Positions 35,171 through 48,891 of a DNA stretch of 64,000 nucleotides are shown in pieces. The first letter of the stretch is position 1; every line of letters begins with the position of its first letter. The position numbers and the translations under genes were made by a program. Origin of the DNA: Sympetrum striolatum (taxonomy: Eukaryota > Arthropoda > Insecta > Odonata > Libellulidae); NCBI GenBank assembly GCA_947579665.1, contig OX388345.1, positions 68,377,454-68,441,453 on the forward strand. The letters run 5' to 3'. A model generated the notes under the pieces. It searched no databases. It was not told the origin of the DNA and worked only from the letters and a program-made list of their open reading frames with translations.

Positions 35171-37875
35171 ACCACAAATAATATTAGAAGGTTCCACGGA
35201 GTAAAGGTTGAAGTAATCCATTATAAATTTGATATACGCTTGGAGAGGGAATCATTGAATTTTCAGCGAAAACTATTCTAAGCTTGATTTGGGTCGTAGT
35301 ATAAGGTAAGTTTGGTAAAAAGATAAAGGAAAGAGAACTAAAAAATTCTAATCCAGATAAAACCACGCAAAAATTGCGAGAGGAGACGAGTAACTAAAGT
35401 AGAATGATAAGAATGAGATAGCTCGAAGAGGAGCTGTTCGGAAGATCGGGCGTTCGTTAAGTACAGGATCAGGAAGTATATGAGATTGGTGAGGCGGTCG
35501 AGGAAGCCAAAATCCTTAACAGGCAGTCGAATCGAGGAGTACGTAAGCTCTAAAGATACTTGAGGGATACCTTCCTTAGAATCTTTCAATCTCGATTTTT
35601 CCTCGCGTTGGATTTTACTGGTACGCAGTACTTCTAAATCTCAGCGCTATGGAAGTAGAAACTGATCCTTGACTACAGCCAATCATAGGCTTAGCACAAG
35701 AGAGGATTAAAGAAAATGTCGAAAATCCTGAAAATTCGCGGATGGCTTTAATAAAGATAGACTACTTAAAGGTAGGTCAAGGTAAATAAAGATGTTTGGC
35801 GACAGTAATTGGAGTTTATATTATTGCAACCATAGCATTTTTTTGTGGAACTTCAATTTCAACATCCAATTTCTAAAGAGCCTTACTTCTATTATTATAG
35901 AAGTAATGTTCGCAATACACCTAGAGAAGAATATAAAAAAGCTTTGACAAATATTCTCATTTATATTACAAAATAGTATATTTGATTCCAAACCACGAAC
36001 ATAAAAATAAAAAATGTCTGTTTTACAGAATTTATTAAGAAAATTTAGTTTTTTAACTGTATTAGTTCCTATCAGTTAAACTTTGGTTGTATTAAATCCC
36101 AATTATCGGTCACTGATTAATCGGAAATTACGTGCGCCTAAACAGTTACAGAGAAGAATATAAATACAGTCAGTTTCGACTTAAAAACAAATCAATGACA
36201 TTTTCAATCGCAAAATACTAAAATATCGCAAGATGGAATTTTAGATCAAAGGCAAAAGAAATTATTGAAGTGATACACTTATATAATTCAATTAATAAAT
36301 ATGTAAGGGTTAGCAATTTAGAAAATTTAAATCTCGAGTAATCTAAAAAATATATGTATCGTAGATTCTAGGGTTCAAACCAACGCCTTCCCAAAGATGA
36401 CAATAGTGTACCGATGGCTTCTTGCCAAATAAAAACTTATACAGTTACGTACATCACAGAAGATGTTTTCGTCATATCAACGGCATGAACAGCTTATTTC
36501 TCAATATTTCCCGACCCGCGGAGTGAATCCTCAATCGTATTCTGAAGAGCTAAAAATATCCTCATAAATCATCATCGTGGATCGAAGATTAGTTGGCTGT
36601 GGCCCCTAAGTCATCCCGCCTTTGGCTAACCTTTTCATCGCCTCATAGTACTTCACTTAAACGTCTTCCATCACCTTTCAAGTGTGACTCATGCCACCAC
36701 TTTCTCCCAACTTTCTCTCTTTCGGAGCGTCTTGCGTCCGATCATTCACCTTTTTACGAACCTCTTCGCAGCTTATTTAAATTGAGTTTTATAGAAACAA
36801 CTTTTATCGTACATTCTAATAAGGAACCCAAACCTTTTACTTAGAATCCCATTGCGCGTAAATCCTAGGAGAAAACAATTTAAAAGTTTCGGTAAAGATA
36901 AGATCATAATTATCAAAATTTAAACATAAAACTAACTTCTGAAATACAAAAATAAAAGAGAAATCTACTTAACATTCCAATTGTTTCATAATCTCAGTCA
37001 TAATAATGGCATTAATATAATTTCATTCATTCGGAAACTTTATTCAAGGGATTTTAGAAAAAATCATTCATTCAGCTTACGATTAATGGAATTATTTTTC
37101 AAACGGCAAAGTAATAACTATTGCTTAAGTGATAAGTGATTGGCTGTATAATAGATTAAGCGAAAATTTTACAAAGTGGAAAGCAAGAACGCACATTGTT
37201 TTATTTCGTTAGAGGTCCCTGGTCCTTAATATTCTCTACGTAATGCTAACTCCTTTATTCATTCTTCTATTTCTTTTCACGAGCTTTCTCCCTGTCTTTC
37301 AGAATTTGCATATTCTCATGTCTTTCACCTCCTAGATTGACCGAAATTTCATTTTTTATTCCTAAGCACCGTGCTATCAAAATCTCTACTATCCTGCTTG
37401 TATGATATTTTCACATATTTTATTTCTTCTAAGCATTTTACTGGGGTCTTACGCTCCGGTTATTTCTAGCAGTCTATTTATGTGCGTCGTTAGCAGTTAG
37501 ATTCTACGCCATAATGCTTAACCTTTTTAACTTAAAGCACTGAAATTGCGCTATTCTGAAATCTCAAAATATTTTTTGGGATCAATTTTAAAAAAATATC
37601 AGTTCATTTTACTACACCGTAAATTCCGAAGAACTCAAAGGAGACCATTTTCCAGTATTTCTTCGCTGAAACTATCTATGAATCAGTTCTTTTTCGTCAT
37701 GATACTTAGAAATCCACGAACAATATTTTGGCTCACAAAGAGTTCTTCAGGCTTCCTTAGTTAAGAACTACTGCCATTATTGTTCTAATCATAGATTTAC
37801 GTTACTTTGCTGTTTTGCTACTGTTTTTTGGGAGAATAAGAGGCACGTTTTTCTTAAAAAAAAAAATGCCTCCAA
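35171..37875. other. Non-coding DNA
   Basis: No gene is supported. An AAG|GTAAGT donor-like motif at about 35305 follows a TTTTCAG at about 35268 by 41 bases, but the enclosed sequence has AT-rich codons and no homology I recognise. Bases 36550-36860 and 37540-37760 contain short open frames without motifs. Confidence 0.5.
36367..36426 (-). mobile_element. tRNA-like segment (SINE head or pseudogene)
   Basis: On the - strand, GGTTTGAACCC resembles a B box and the upstream GGCAAGAAGCC-ATCGGTACACT could be a degraded A-box region. Stems do not close well. Low certainty. Confidence 0.25.
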
Positions 37876-37879
37876 AATT

Positions 37880-38304
37880 CAGGTGCGGCTAATATTCGAA
37901 ATAAATATAAAATATTCAGTGTCTGATTTAAAATTCCTGCCAGGCTTGATAATTGCCATATATTCAATGCCGCGGGAAACCTATCTCTATCTGGCAACAT
38001 TGGATTCAACTGGCAGCAACAGTGTACCGATGCGACGAACTTTAATTGAAAGTGATTTGTGTTATCGTTAACTGTACAATATTTTTGTATGTAGCTAGTT
38101 TTACAATGGAAAAAAGTAAAAGAAGAAGAAAGTTTAGATGACGAATTCCACGTATTTTAAAGGTCAGTTAGATTTTTTTAAACTAGGAATGTTATTTTAG
38201 TCTGGCTTTACAATCTAATAATAAAAATGGTGATTTTTTTTAATTGCTTAAAATTAAGGTGCGTTATATAGTCCGTAGCGTCTTATAGTCCATAAAATAC
38301 GTTA
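37880..38304 (+). mobile_element. Possible DNA-transposon relic with GGTGCG motifs
   Basis: CAGGTGCGGCTAATATTCG at 37880 and AAGGTGCGTTATATAGTCCG followed by TAGCGTCTTATAGTCC at 38256-38304 resemble subterminal motifs of some cut-and-paste transposons. Between them a 10-codon lysine/arginine-rich start lies in AT-rich DNA. The two motifs are in direct, not inverted, orientation, so this may be two fragments. Family uncertain. Confidence 0.3.
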
Positions 38305-41300
38305 TACATTAATTCCTCTGTATCATATGATAGCTTATTTCTCCCTCCTTATCATACAACAACTGCTTTCAATCACAAGCGGAAAGTAATCATTCACTTT
38401 TCATTGGCACCTACAAATTCACGCTCGAATAGAAATAAAGCGCACAATGGATGAGAGAAATGAATGAGCATTCCTCCTCTAACCAACAGTCCTTTCCTTA
38501 TACTCTAAACCGTACTTTCGCCACTCTTTCCTAAGCCTCCTTCCACCCCGATGAGGCCACCCTCGTTTATCCCTTCCACGGCGAATATCGACTATCTCTT
38601 AAAACACGCTGCCTCTTCCGCGTGCTCGATCGATTCCCGGTCCCGATTGAGTCGTAATGAACCCTGGAAAAAATCCCAAAGCGGAGGAGAAAGGTATAGG
38701 TTTGAAAGAGGAGAATTGAAATGTCTTCGGCGTTGGGAAATTAGTCGATGGGGGTCTGCCGGGTTGCAGATAACGAGCGGGAGAAGGAAAACGTGTGTGA
38801 AGTGGCTGCAGATCAAATGGGATAAGGTGATAAGGGAGTGACAGTGATGGAGGAGAATGGTGATTTGGCGTTTTTTAACTCAATTTTATTATTCTGTTTA
38901 TATGGCGGCCACGGTGATAATCATCACAGTGATTCGCAGATTAGTCCGTAGTGGACGCTTTGGGAAGTTTTTACGTTTACCGATCTATACATTTTAATTG
39001 CAAGCGTTTCATGTGTACGTTTTATATATTCTAAATATGTATAATAAATTCTATGCCATAAAGTGATCTGATTCGCAATTTTTTGGTAATACGACGAATA
39101 TTCGCATTATTATCAGAGTTTTTAAATAACACCAATGGGGATCATAAAGTACTTTATATAGTGTATAGCGTATTTTTTAAACAATGTACCACATGGTACC
39201 TAGTGGTCCGAGAATTCTGTTTATTTATTAAAAATGATATTTAAATATGAGATCATATTCTAAATAGAAGAGCAACCCCGTATCCATCCTATTGTTTAAT
39301 GCTTTACTTGAGATTTTTCGTTAAAGCTAACTATAAAATATAGACCTACAGAATTGCATAAGAGGGTGTGGAATGGTCATAAGGAACTGAATTCGTGACG
39401 ATTGATAAATAATATGTGGTCAGAGAGCAAATTCAAATAATTGCGTTAAAAGGGTATTACCCTAAATATAATGTCTAAATGCATTTATTTCATTTTATTT
39501 CTTTTCGTGACGTTATGAGTAATTAATTTAAATGTCTCTCCTCTGGATTGCATAAAGCCAAGGCTAATTAATAGACGTGGACAATGAAACAATCCACAAA
39601 ATCCCACATCCAAGCTTTATCCATATCTTCGCAAGAATAATAAAAGTATGCCACCATAATGTATGCAGTATTTAATTAGGATTTCAAAAGTAGCAAACGA
39701 AGTATGTATCCTTCTTTCTAGCATGAGTGAACCCAAAATTAACCTCAGAGAAGTACACTAACGTTAAATATATCCATAGCTTTACAACGCGAAAAAGGGC
39801 GTCGAAATATTTTTAGTTCAGCCATAGGAAATTTTTTTCTCTCTGACTCAGTATTTGGTGATTAATGAAGCTTGTACTCTAGCGTAAAGATTTGCCTCGA
39901 GATGACACACGCGTTTAGTCAACGTTGGTGTGAATGCTCTTTCACACGCCCAAAGCTCTTTCCTCGTTAGAGGGAAAAGCACTTTTAAAGTATCTCTTCA
40001 CCATTGATATCTGTCCCGAGCGTTTTCTGACTCCTCCTGTTATCACATCCCATTCTGGCGGAAACAGACATGTTTGTTTTCTTAAACTCTCATCTCATTC
40101 TCTCTCCAGGGACACGCAACTGACAGGCCTTCTGACCAACTTTTACCCTTCCGTTTTAAATTGAACCGCCCATGTTGTTTACATTTTCAACAAGCTGCGT
40201 TTAAAGGAGATCCTAAGCCTGATCAATCCAGACCACAGCGATAAAGTCCAGCAAGAGCTGATGCTATGATTGGAAAGAAATGTACACGTATAGAGGATAC
40301 CCTGATTTCCTCAGCTGTAGGAATATTTAGAGTACATTGGTGGAAACATAATTTTGTAACTAGCTCACGAGTAAAATTTATTTATCTAAACGTATACATT
40401 TTCTGCATGGGCAATATGCAAAAAAATCAAATTTAATAATTTTCCCAATATTGCCCAACCATTATTTAAAGACGTGTATAATTAAATTCACGATAAAATG
40501 AAAAGTAAATAATTGTTATTTTAATTTCGAATTTTAATTACATCAACCTCAGCTTTCAGACGATTGTTAATTTTCTAATATAAATTGTTTTTCTCTAATT
40601 TCCAAGTATCTCTTCACTCAATCCTCGTCTCTATTTTGTATTATCTACTCTTTTCGTAGTATATTTTTAAAATTGATAACGCTCCAATTAAAATATTTAT
40701 CTAGTAAAAGACGCCTACAACCACCATGGCATTACTTACAAAGCTTTTGCCGCCCTTCACTACGATAATCTTGTTTGTTACATAGATAATACACTCAACT
40801 TAGTCATAATAAGGTATAAAGAAAAAAATTGGGACATAGCTGTTAGTGATGAAGAGAATAAAAAACTCTCCCAAAAAATTCTTTTTGAACCATTCGTACC
40901 TGCGTTGAAACCAATTCTGGAAGCAACGGAAAAACTCTGTTGATATCAGTTTTGAAATCGATGGAAAATTTCCGAATTACCCACCTTCTAAAAAATGCCC
41001 TATGTGAATTTTAGTTTTGAAGCAATCACCGCTAGGTATAGACTCGGGATGGCTTTTCAACCTCTAAGACTTAGCTGATACATTTCTTCAGCGGACTTCA
41101 CCGCGAGCACCCTTTCTTCCTTGTCACCTCATCACGAAGTTGACCGAATGTGACTTCCGCATCAACAGGCCACGCACAATCCGCCTCGTGTTATTTTTCA
41201 AGTCGAAACATAAATCATTCGCAGCAGTAAAGGTTGGAAAGCTCAAATATATAGCCGCGCGATAAAATGAGGGTTAGGTCTTAGTGCGATAAACCCGCAA

Positions 41301-43993
41301 TTTTATGAACATCCGTTTGCAGAATTCAAGCGTTACGACCGCCGAAGTTTGCGCCAAAAATCTGATTCATGGCCACAAATTTCGGCCTCGATGTGTCCTC
41401 TTCAACCGCACTGACTGCATCTAACAACGTTATTCGAAAATGTATGGCGTGCTTACGATGAGGCTAGACACAACTGCCGTCACATCCTCTTCAACAACAA
41501 CAACCAATGTAGTTCACGGGATGATTTTTCACAAATGAACACGCTTACACGTATGACAGACATTCTAGTGGTTAAATAACTGCTGAGAAACTTCATCGAT
41601 GTAGTGTTTCATGGTTTGTAATGTGGATATTCTGTTGTATTAATTGTTTTTTATCGAAAAAGTTTTCCATCTCCAATATTTATTTATTCAAAAAGTATTT
41701 AATTCTTGTACATAAGGAATATGTGAATTCTCAACTGTTGGAGGTGACAAAGTCAAGTTAGTTTTGACCAAATTTCAATAGAAAAGTCCATGTACTCCAA
41801 GTAATATTTGACTTTCCAACTCTTAGTTTTAAATCAGAAATATCACAGCTGGCAGCTGACAATAATTTCATTGATTTTATACTTTTTCAATCGCTATTTA
41901 TAAAAAAATGATTCAGTAATAAAGAAACCTGATATTACCCCACATGTAAGTTGATTTCCATTGAGAATTCTTCCAGGAGAGATTAGAAAAACTACTATTC
42001 TTAGCACAACGATATGGAACAACTCTTACTGAACAATTTCAAAAGAAATAAATTTATCTTGCCTATGCAACAAGGATTTACCAACAGCTTTATCATGCGG
42101 AGACGTTGTGAACATGTACTTCATACTGTTCTCGAAATATTCCACGATAAATTACTACTGAAGAATAATATATTTTCCATCAGCTTTAGAAAATATCGTG
42201 GAAAACAAAAAGCCTTGAACAATCTCATATGTATGGTATCAAGATGTTTTCTCAAAATAATAATCTTTTTCTGGGAAATGCCGTGTAAATATTCTATCAA
42301 AAATAGAATCATGCAAAAAACCATTTTAAATAAAAGCTCAAACGATAATTAATGATTAGATTAATGTGAAAATAAATAACAAAAATAAATATTGTAGACG
42401 AAACGAGCTTGATAGTCATTGAATTTTAAAATGCCCATCTCTATTGAGTTTTCTAAGATTAAAAAAATAAAATGATTAACTTTTACTAGCCACACGATAT
42501 TTTTATTTGGAAACGACCATGGTTTGACTCTTGGAATCATCCTCATGTGAATTTGGTTGGTAAATCTTCTCATTTTTCCCTGATGGAGACACACCACGAA
42601 ATCACAGCCCCAAGCAGTGGATTCTATTTTCTAAGACAGTCGAACAATTATACAAGAGAGCTTTGTTTCGAAAACTAAGCTATTCCCAGACTACAATGGA
42701 GTAGGGTAAAAACTGGTTTAAATTTAGAATTTCGGTCTCCTGAACTTATAACGAACCTAAGGACAATAGGCATTTTCACTCTCCTAAGAAAACTTGAAAA
42801 GGCACCTTGTGAATTCCTCTTCATTGCCCAATCAGACAACTGAGTCATCCTCACACCGTCTCAGAGAAAAGAATCTAAATGGAGCGGATATCTTCTAAAC
42901 GGAGTCTATGATCTTATCTTGGGACCACGAATTACCTCATAGGTGAGCTGTTTTCTCGAATCTCCTATGGAATGCTTTTGGCACGCGCATATCCTAGGCG
43001 TTCCCCGCAGGGAAATCGCATGAATAAATACTTGTTGACTTAGCTTCGGCCTGGAGCGTTTTGGCACCGAGTTGCGCCCTACCGGTTCAGAAACACAAAT
43101 TTCTGAGTTTACGCCCCATTCGTCGGATTTTGGCGAGTGCTACAGAAAAAAGAGCATAAGAAAGAGGTGAAGGGCTAGAGAGGAAAATGGTGACGAAGTA
43201 TGAGGAAGGGAGGGATAGAAAGTCTATAATTAGAGGGAAACAAAGAGGCGCTTGAATCAAGTGCTCGACTGTTTTAAGTTTGAATGGCACAATCGAATGT
43301 TAAACTTGGTGGAATGTTTTCTTTTTGGAGTAAGATGATTTTATTGGATAAAATAAGTTTACGGTGCCTTTACAATATAGAACTCCAACCTAGTGAGCAA
43401 GATGAAATGAATAACAATAAATAAAGTTCAGGATGAAGAAATATTTTAATATTGTTAAAACCTATTACGAGTTCACCATCGTTTGCATGCTGCATATCAA
43501 AAATTTTAAATTCTTTATCAAGAAATTCACCTTCAAATATTTATTTAAGTGAAACTTACGCCTAGTAAACTCATCATCATTCCATCGACTACAAAAATTA
43601 AAAATGAATTTACTCATATTCTTTTTCTATGATTAAAATATTTTCATGGCGGAAAAAACGTGTTCTTGGCTGAAGGAAATAAATAGCAATCATATTCATA
43701 TAATCTCATGCAAAATCATGAAATAGTAATATAATTTTGATCTATAACTGAATAAAAATGCTTATTTAATACACAAATGAAATAGATATTCTTTTGCAAT
43801 TTTTTAAAGTTATGATTTAATATCAATAGCCAATCATAAAAAAATAGAAGTAGAATTGTGATTACTAAAATAATGTATGATTGAGAGATGATAGCTACTG
43901 GTATAATAATTATTATTTATGATAGTAAAGTACAAACTAATATTTGGCGTAACGTCCCTTGACTTTATGTTATATCTACACTAAATTGATGTT

Positions 43994-44383
43994 TTACTCC
44001 AAATACGTCATCCATAAACGTAATATCTCGGAATCTATCAAGACGTATAACCTATTATCTAATCTTACGTAACTATCAAGACGTACAAGTTCTAATCTTC
44101 TTGCCATGAAAGATTCCCTAACTATTCTTATATTCACTTCCTCGCTATCTCCACAGATCACTACGTCTATAAAAAGATTCTTAAGTTCCCGTAAGAAAGC
44201 ATTCATTTCTGTTAGTACCTTCCATTCCATTAAATAATCGATATTCGTGCTTCCGATAAAACGTTGACGATTAAAGAGTAGAGGTCTCATTCCGATGTCT
44301 AAATCACGAGGATTTGGCCACTCTTTAGGGCAAATGCATGGGATTAAGTCCATCAAAGACACTGAAATATCACCTCTCTGCAA
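43994..44383 (-). other. Unrecognised 129-codon open frame
   Basis: I do not recognise this. The frame has less biased composition than most open frames here and gives a mixed soluble-looking sequence (RQRFIGSTNIDYLMEWKVL, VICGDSEEVNIRIVRESF). Just upstream, on the other strand at 44419-44535, a 38-codon stretch without a start reads like a coiled coil (LSTEQLEQYPKRIAAIEELV). The pair could be scraps of a transposable element, or chance. Confidence 0.2.
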
Positions 44384-47300
44384 CTTAGCTTAACGAGCAG
44401 TAAGTCTCGGGAGTTTAAGTACGGAGCAGTTGGAGCAATACCCAAAACGAATTGCAGCCATTGAGGAGCTCGTAAAGATAACTGAGAAGACTCTGACTGA
44501 TTTCCGGATTTTAAATCATTCCGAAATCGTTTAAGTTACGACTCAATCTAAAAAAGGTGACTCTTAAACGTCATATCATCCTCACGATCTCAGAGCAGAT
44601 TCAAAAATGAATGTCGTTGATGTACGATATACCTTTTGCATTAAATGTGACATAATCTTCAAACCGAAAGCTTTTCTTCAGAAATGGCCAATCAATCTAC
44701 TCTGTAGATTAGCCTGTTATATACTAAATGTAAGATTTATTTTCTTATTATTCCTTATACATATTTTATGGTTAAATCAAAATGTATCAGTTTAATATGA
44801 ATATCAAACTAAATAGCCACTACTATTTTAATTCTTTCGAAATATATCTATTATATAGTCAGCCCGAAGGTTGGTTGGATCCTAATCCTATGCAGTAGTT
44901 TTAAAATAGTACTATAAGAATAAAAGATGAAAAATCTTCGCCTCACTAAAACAGAATAGAATAGGAGAGAAAATACACATAAGAGCGTCAAACTATCCTA
45001 TATTGAAGCAAATTATTATCTTGTGCAATTTATTCCTCAAAATTTTACTTCTTTAAATAGTTGATCACTATAATAATGTATATTTTGACCGGAAGAAAAG
45101 TAAAATTAATTCGTATCTTGTTAGCCAACATTTATAAATGTTGTGATTTGCTTCAACATCTATGTCTTCTTTATCTGTGAGGCTTTTAATAATTTGAGCT
45201 GACCAAACGTATTCTCTATGAATGAGTAAATAATCCTTCAATTAGAAGTCGAATAATTTAATCGTATGTATATTAATATAAAAATATAATCGTATTATAT
45301 CAATAGCTTCGATCATGTTCATTAAATCTACTTAAGTGATTTATTTAATCTCAAATGCTTATCTACTGTGGAGTTGTATATTTGAAGTAAATAAAAGCAA
45401 GCTGCCCCAAGAGGTATCTCATTTTCCAGTCGCTACAGAGGCAATATCCAGAAGCAACTGATAACTCAATCGCGCTTTGCCAATTGGCTCGACTTGGTTT
45501 CCTGGAAGTGATTGGTAAAGGAAGTAAACAGATGCGCCAAAAATGCAGGAAGATGACGGCTTCTCATGGCCGCTCAATCTGCCAAGTATTTCGGACCCAT
45601 ACTTCAACGTTATTAGCTCTCTTTACGTGTTCGGCGGGTTTCCTGCGGAGATAGCCTCCGCCAGAATCTTCACCACCCCTGACTGAGAGCATATTGCGTG
45701 CCCTCTGACTAAGCGGCATTAACAGAAACACATAGCGAATGGAACGGAAAACAGGAAGGTGGGCGGAATGGTACGGATTTAGAATAAAGGACGAGGGGGG
45801 AGGAGAAATATGTGTAGGGGCAAATAAACATGTAATGAGGCGGAAAAGGGGGGCAGAGATAGAGCAGAAGAGAGTGGAAGAGAAGTTGGAAAGTAAGCGT
45901 CTGGCGTGTATAAGAAGCCAACCTGCGGCCTTCCGTGGGTCTTTGAGAAAAGATTCAATCGAATTGCCGGGGTAAAACAGCTGTAGATGCTATCTATGTT
46001 CTCCATTCACCCATGGACATCTACTGTCTTACTTATCGCCCATGTGATAAAAACACGACAAATGAACGGCATGATAATTTGATCATCTCCGTGATCGTTG
46101 ATGATCGATTTTAGGAGAAGATAAGTTTTACAGGATAACTAAGCACGTATAATTCAAATTAGAATATTTCCCTTTCTTCTTGACTAACTTGTCTTACGCA
46201 TTTACTACCATCGTTTACTCTTGAAAGAAAAAGTATGACAAATAAATTAATAAGACTTGGATTTCGCATGTTTCACAATCTTTTAATCAACGATTGGTAG
46301 TGGTTTTGTAATCGTCATCACATATTGTGAAAACTACGAATTCCGGATTTTATTAAATAGTTTACTACAAGGTTCGGTCAACTGAAGTTGATTACATTTG
46401 TAGTAAATATCTTTTCCATTTCATAATCAACTAATAGATGACTCGATCTTTGAAGGAAAAGTTAGATTTCTTGACACATTAATATACTTAAAGTGGGATA
46501 AATTCAAGATTAAGATATAATACTTCTAAACCGAAGACAAATCTAAAAAGAAGATATCCCATAGCAACGCTACGTATTGCTATGTAGTTATGAACCTCTA
46601 AAAGTTTGTCAAATAATTTCATTCTGGGATTTAAATTTATAATAAACAGTTAACATACTGAGGATGATGTAATTAATAAGGCGTAGTCCCTTCAAAACTT
46701 ATCAGATATTAGGAACTAAGGTCTCCAAATGCTCTGTTTACTTTAACGCATAAGTGTGTCCAAACCCATTCATTTGAAATTCCATTATGGAATATGTGTT
46801 TTCCAATTTCTATCCAAAACATCAAATGTTGCTTTTATCTTTTCGAAATATGTAAAATCCATTATCCTTTCTCTCCCACTTCTAAAACAGATCGCATCCT
46901 AATTGAAATCAAAAGTCAAGTTCGATTTATATTCACATTTAGCTTAAACTTATAGATCCCAATTTCATAGGTGAAATTTTGGTAGCCCCTATCTTACATA
47001 GCGTTGAAAATCCAGCGTATGAAAGCCTTTCGAGACTGTCAGAATATTATGAATAACTATAATGACTTACGAATGACATTAGTTGACCTCCATAAAATAC
47101 CCCAGAATCCAAAGATCCAAAAGAAAAAGGACTGCTTAGCTTATAAATACATGTAAAGGCATGAAAAGATGTATAGATGTGTCTGAGACAAAATATGAAG
47201 TATTGTATACATGGATCAGAACGTATAGAGTAGTATTGTGGCCAAGACGCGCTTTCCTCTATTGGGAACTAAGTGATTGATACGTATTCGTGGATGTATT

Positions 47301-47540
47301 CATGAAATATGCCACCAAGAGAATACATCATATTCTGGAATTCCTCCAGGATCTCAAAGCACATACGAAGATTACACCAACAATTGCAAAATGCGACATT
47401 ATAACATAAACTGAATTTGAGGGTTTTGACGTGAGTTTGTTGTCTAAATGACACAAGACTGAATTAATTATTACATTTCGTAATGAATTGTAGCATTTTC
47501 GGTAGTAAATTAATTCTAATAAAACTAATATTATTTCTGC

Positions 47541-47561
47541 AGGATTTCTTTTGTATTGCTG
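47541..47561 (+). other. Candidate 21-nt microexon
   Basis: CTAAT-containing AATAAAACTAATATTATTTC then TGCAG precede GATTTCTTTTGTATTGCTGT plus C, and GTAAGT follows. Both splice sites are good, and 21 nt keeps frame, but such short pairs arise by chance. Confidence 0.15.
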
Positions 47562-47963
47562 TCGTAAGTTATAAACTTCGAGAGAAATTTTAATGGTGAA
47601 AGGCACCTGAAGAGAAAGCCTGTCTCTGACTAATCGACTTCTTTTTTAATGCTATGATAAGATTGTTTCCTATGATGAGAAAGTAAAGTCGTGTGCGATT
47701 GATAACATGAACGGCATAACGTCGGTTTTAACCACTCAAAACAGAATAATGTAAATACAAACGCCATTACTCAATTTCCCCAATAAATTAATATTCAAGT
47801 TAGAGGGATCAATTTCAACCATTAACTGTTTATTACAAATACGTTAAATAATAAAACACGTTACTCTTTTAAAATTGTCAGCATGTGATTTTGAGTCCAT
47901 GTACATAGTTCCTAAGTGATCGAGAAAAATAATGATAGACTCCTTAAGCATATTATGCGGGGT

Positions 47964-47993
47964 AAAATAAACCATGCGCAAATGGTTTATTTT
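47964..47993. repeat. Perfect 12-bp hairpin
   Basis: AAAATAAACCAT and its exact complement flank a GCGCAA loop. Confidence 0.7.
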
Positions 47994-48593
47994 CTGAACA
48001 GAAAAATTAAATTCTACCCACCATGAAGCGAAAATTTGCTGTTAATTTCATGAAAAAATTGTAATTATGAATATCGCGCTTTGTTTATGTTTCACTAAAA
48101 CATTCATTTTCTACAGCTGGTGATTATTTTAAAAGGCCCATTAGCATAACTCTTTATTCATACTTCGTGCTCGAAGTACTCCTGTGCAACCAAATACGTA
48201 AACCCGGATGCCGAAAATACTAGCGAATGTGTATACTACCGAGTTTTTAAGTGAAATATTTCCATATTGGAATGCCATGCAAGGTTAGCGCACTAGTTTA
48301 ACCATTCCATCCGAAAATCCTGCTTGAAATGGAAATGGTAACGGAGAAACTCGCATTTACTACGCATGTAAACCAATTCTGCGGTTTAAATCCCTCCCAC
48401 AGTCGCGTTTGTCAGCTTTCCACCAGACCTCGTTGCCACCGGTTATGAAAAAAACGTGAAGTCTCGGATTACTGACCCATTAAATACCCAATGTACATTC
48501 CAATAGTCATGGTAACACCTTCATCGGTAGAAGATGGAACAAAATATAAAACAACTTATTTTTTCTTTAAATAAACATGAGTGAATAATAGTG

Positions 48594-48702
48594 ACATGAC
48601 TTTAAACCTAGGTCACCCACTTTCTGGGCAGGTATTACCACTTATGTTACGGGAATACCTATTCGGAAAGTGGGATTCCTGGGTTCGAATCCCAGTCATG
48701 TA
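48594..48702 (+). ncRNA. tRNA-like nested hairpin (pseudogene or SINE head)
   Basis: The 3' part is an ideal tRNA T arm: CTGGG-TTCGAAT-CCCAG at 48679-48695, then TCATGTA, which pairs with ACATGA at 48594-48599 like an acceptor stem. Between them two further stems nest: CCCACTTTC/GAAAGTGGG (48616-48624 with 48666-48674) and GGTATT/AATACC. The whole is about 109 nt, longer than a tRNA, and no normal D arm or anticodon loop is evident. It may be a tRNA pseudogene with an insertion or a structured SINE head. Confidence 0.4.
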
Positions 48703-48810
48703 GCTGTTTCACTTTTGTTTACTCTTGGGTTTTATTAGAGCAAAGATTTCCCTCATCCTTACCATTTTTGTTCTTCGACATCTGAAGGTGAAAGCATGGC
48801 TATTGAATCG

Positions 48811-48891
48811 TACACTCCTGTCAAAAATTAACGCAGCACCTCCCTAGCGATCCTTACGGCCGGTGCTGCGTTAATTTTGGCCAGGAGTGTA
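48811..48891. mobile_element. 77-bp Tc1/mariner-type MITE
   Basis: A TA dinucleotide flanks both sides. The 28-bp terminal inverted repeats begin CACTCCTG and end AACGCAGCACC, agree at 26 of 28 positions, and enclose a 21-bp centre. TA duplication plus a CAAAATTAACGCA-type terminus is typical of Tc1/mariner derivatives. The element has almost no interior, so it depends entirely on a transposase elsewhere. Confidence 0.75.

Larger units (their letters stand above)
38305..48590. other. Ten kilobases without a supported gene
   Basis: GC-richer blocks lie at 38500-38860, 41080-41500, 42850-43260 and 45380-45990 (45740-45900 purine-rich on +). Elsewhere it is AT-rich. Open frames at 42014-42352 (+), with an internal ATATTCCACGATA inverted repeat, and 45419-45607 (-) carry no motif. 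Small hairpins lie at 46560-46584 and 47964-47993. Confidence 0.5.

Noticed and set aside
35268..35310. 41-nt TTTTCAG...AAG|GTAAGT candidate exon on +
   Set aside because: The acceptor tract is weak and the enclosed codons are AT-rich; chance is likelier.
46560..46584. 8-bp hairpin CATAGCAA/TTGCTATG
   Set aside because: Such short hairpins are expected by chance in a window this size.
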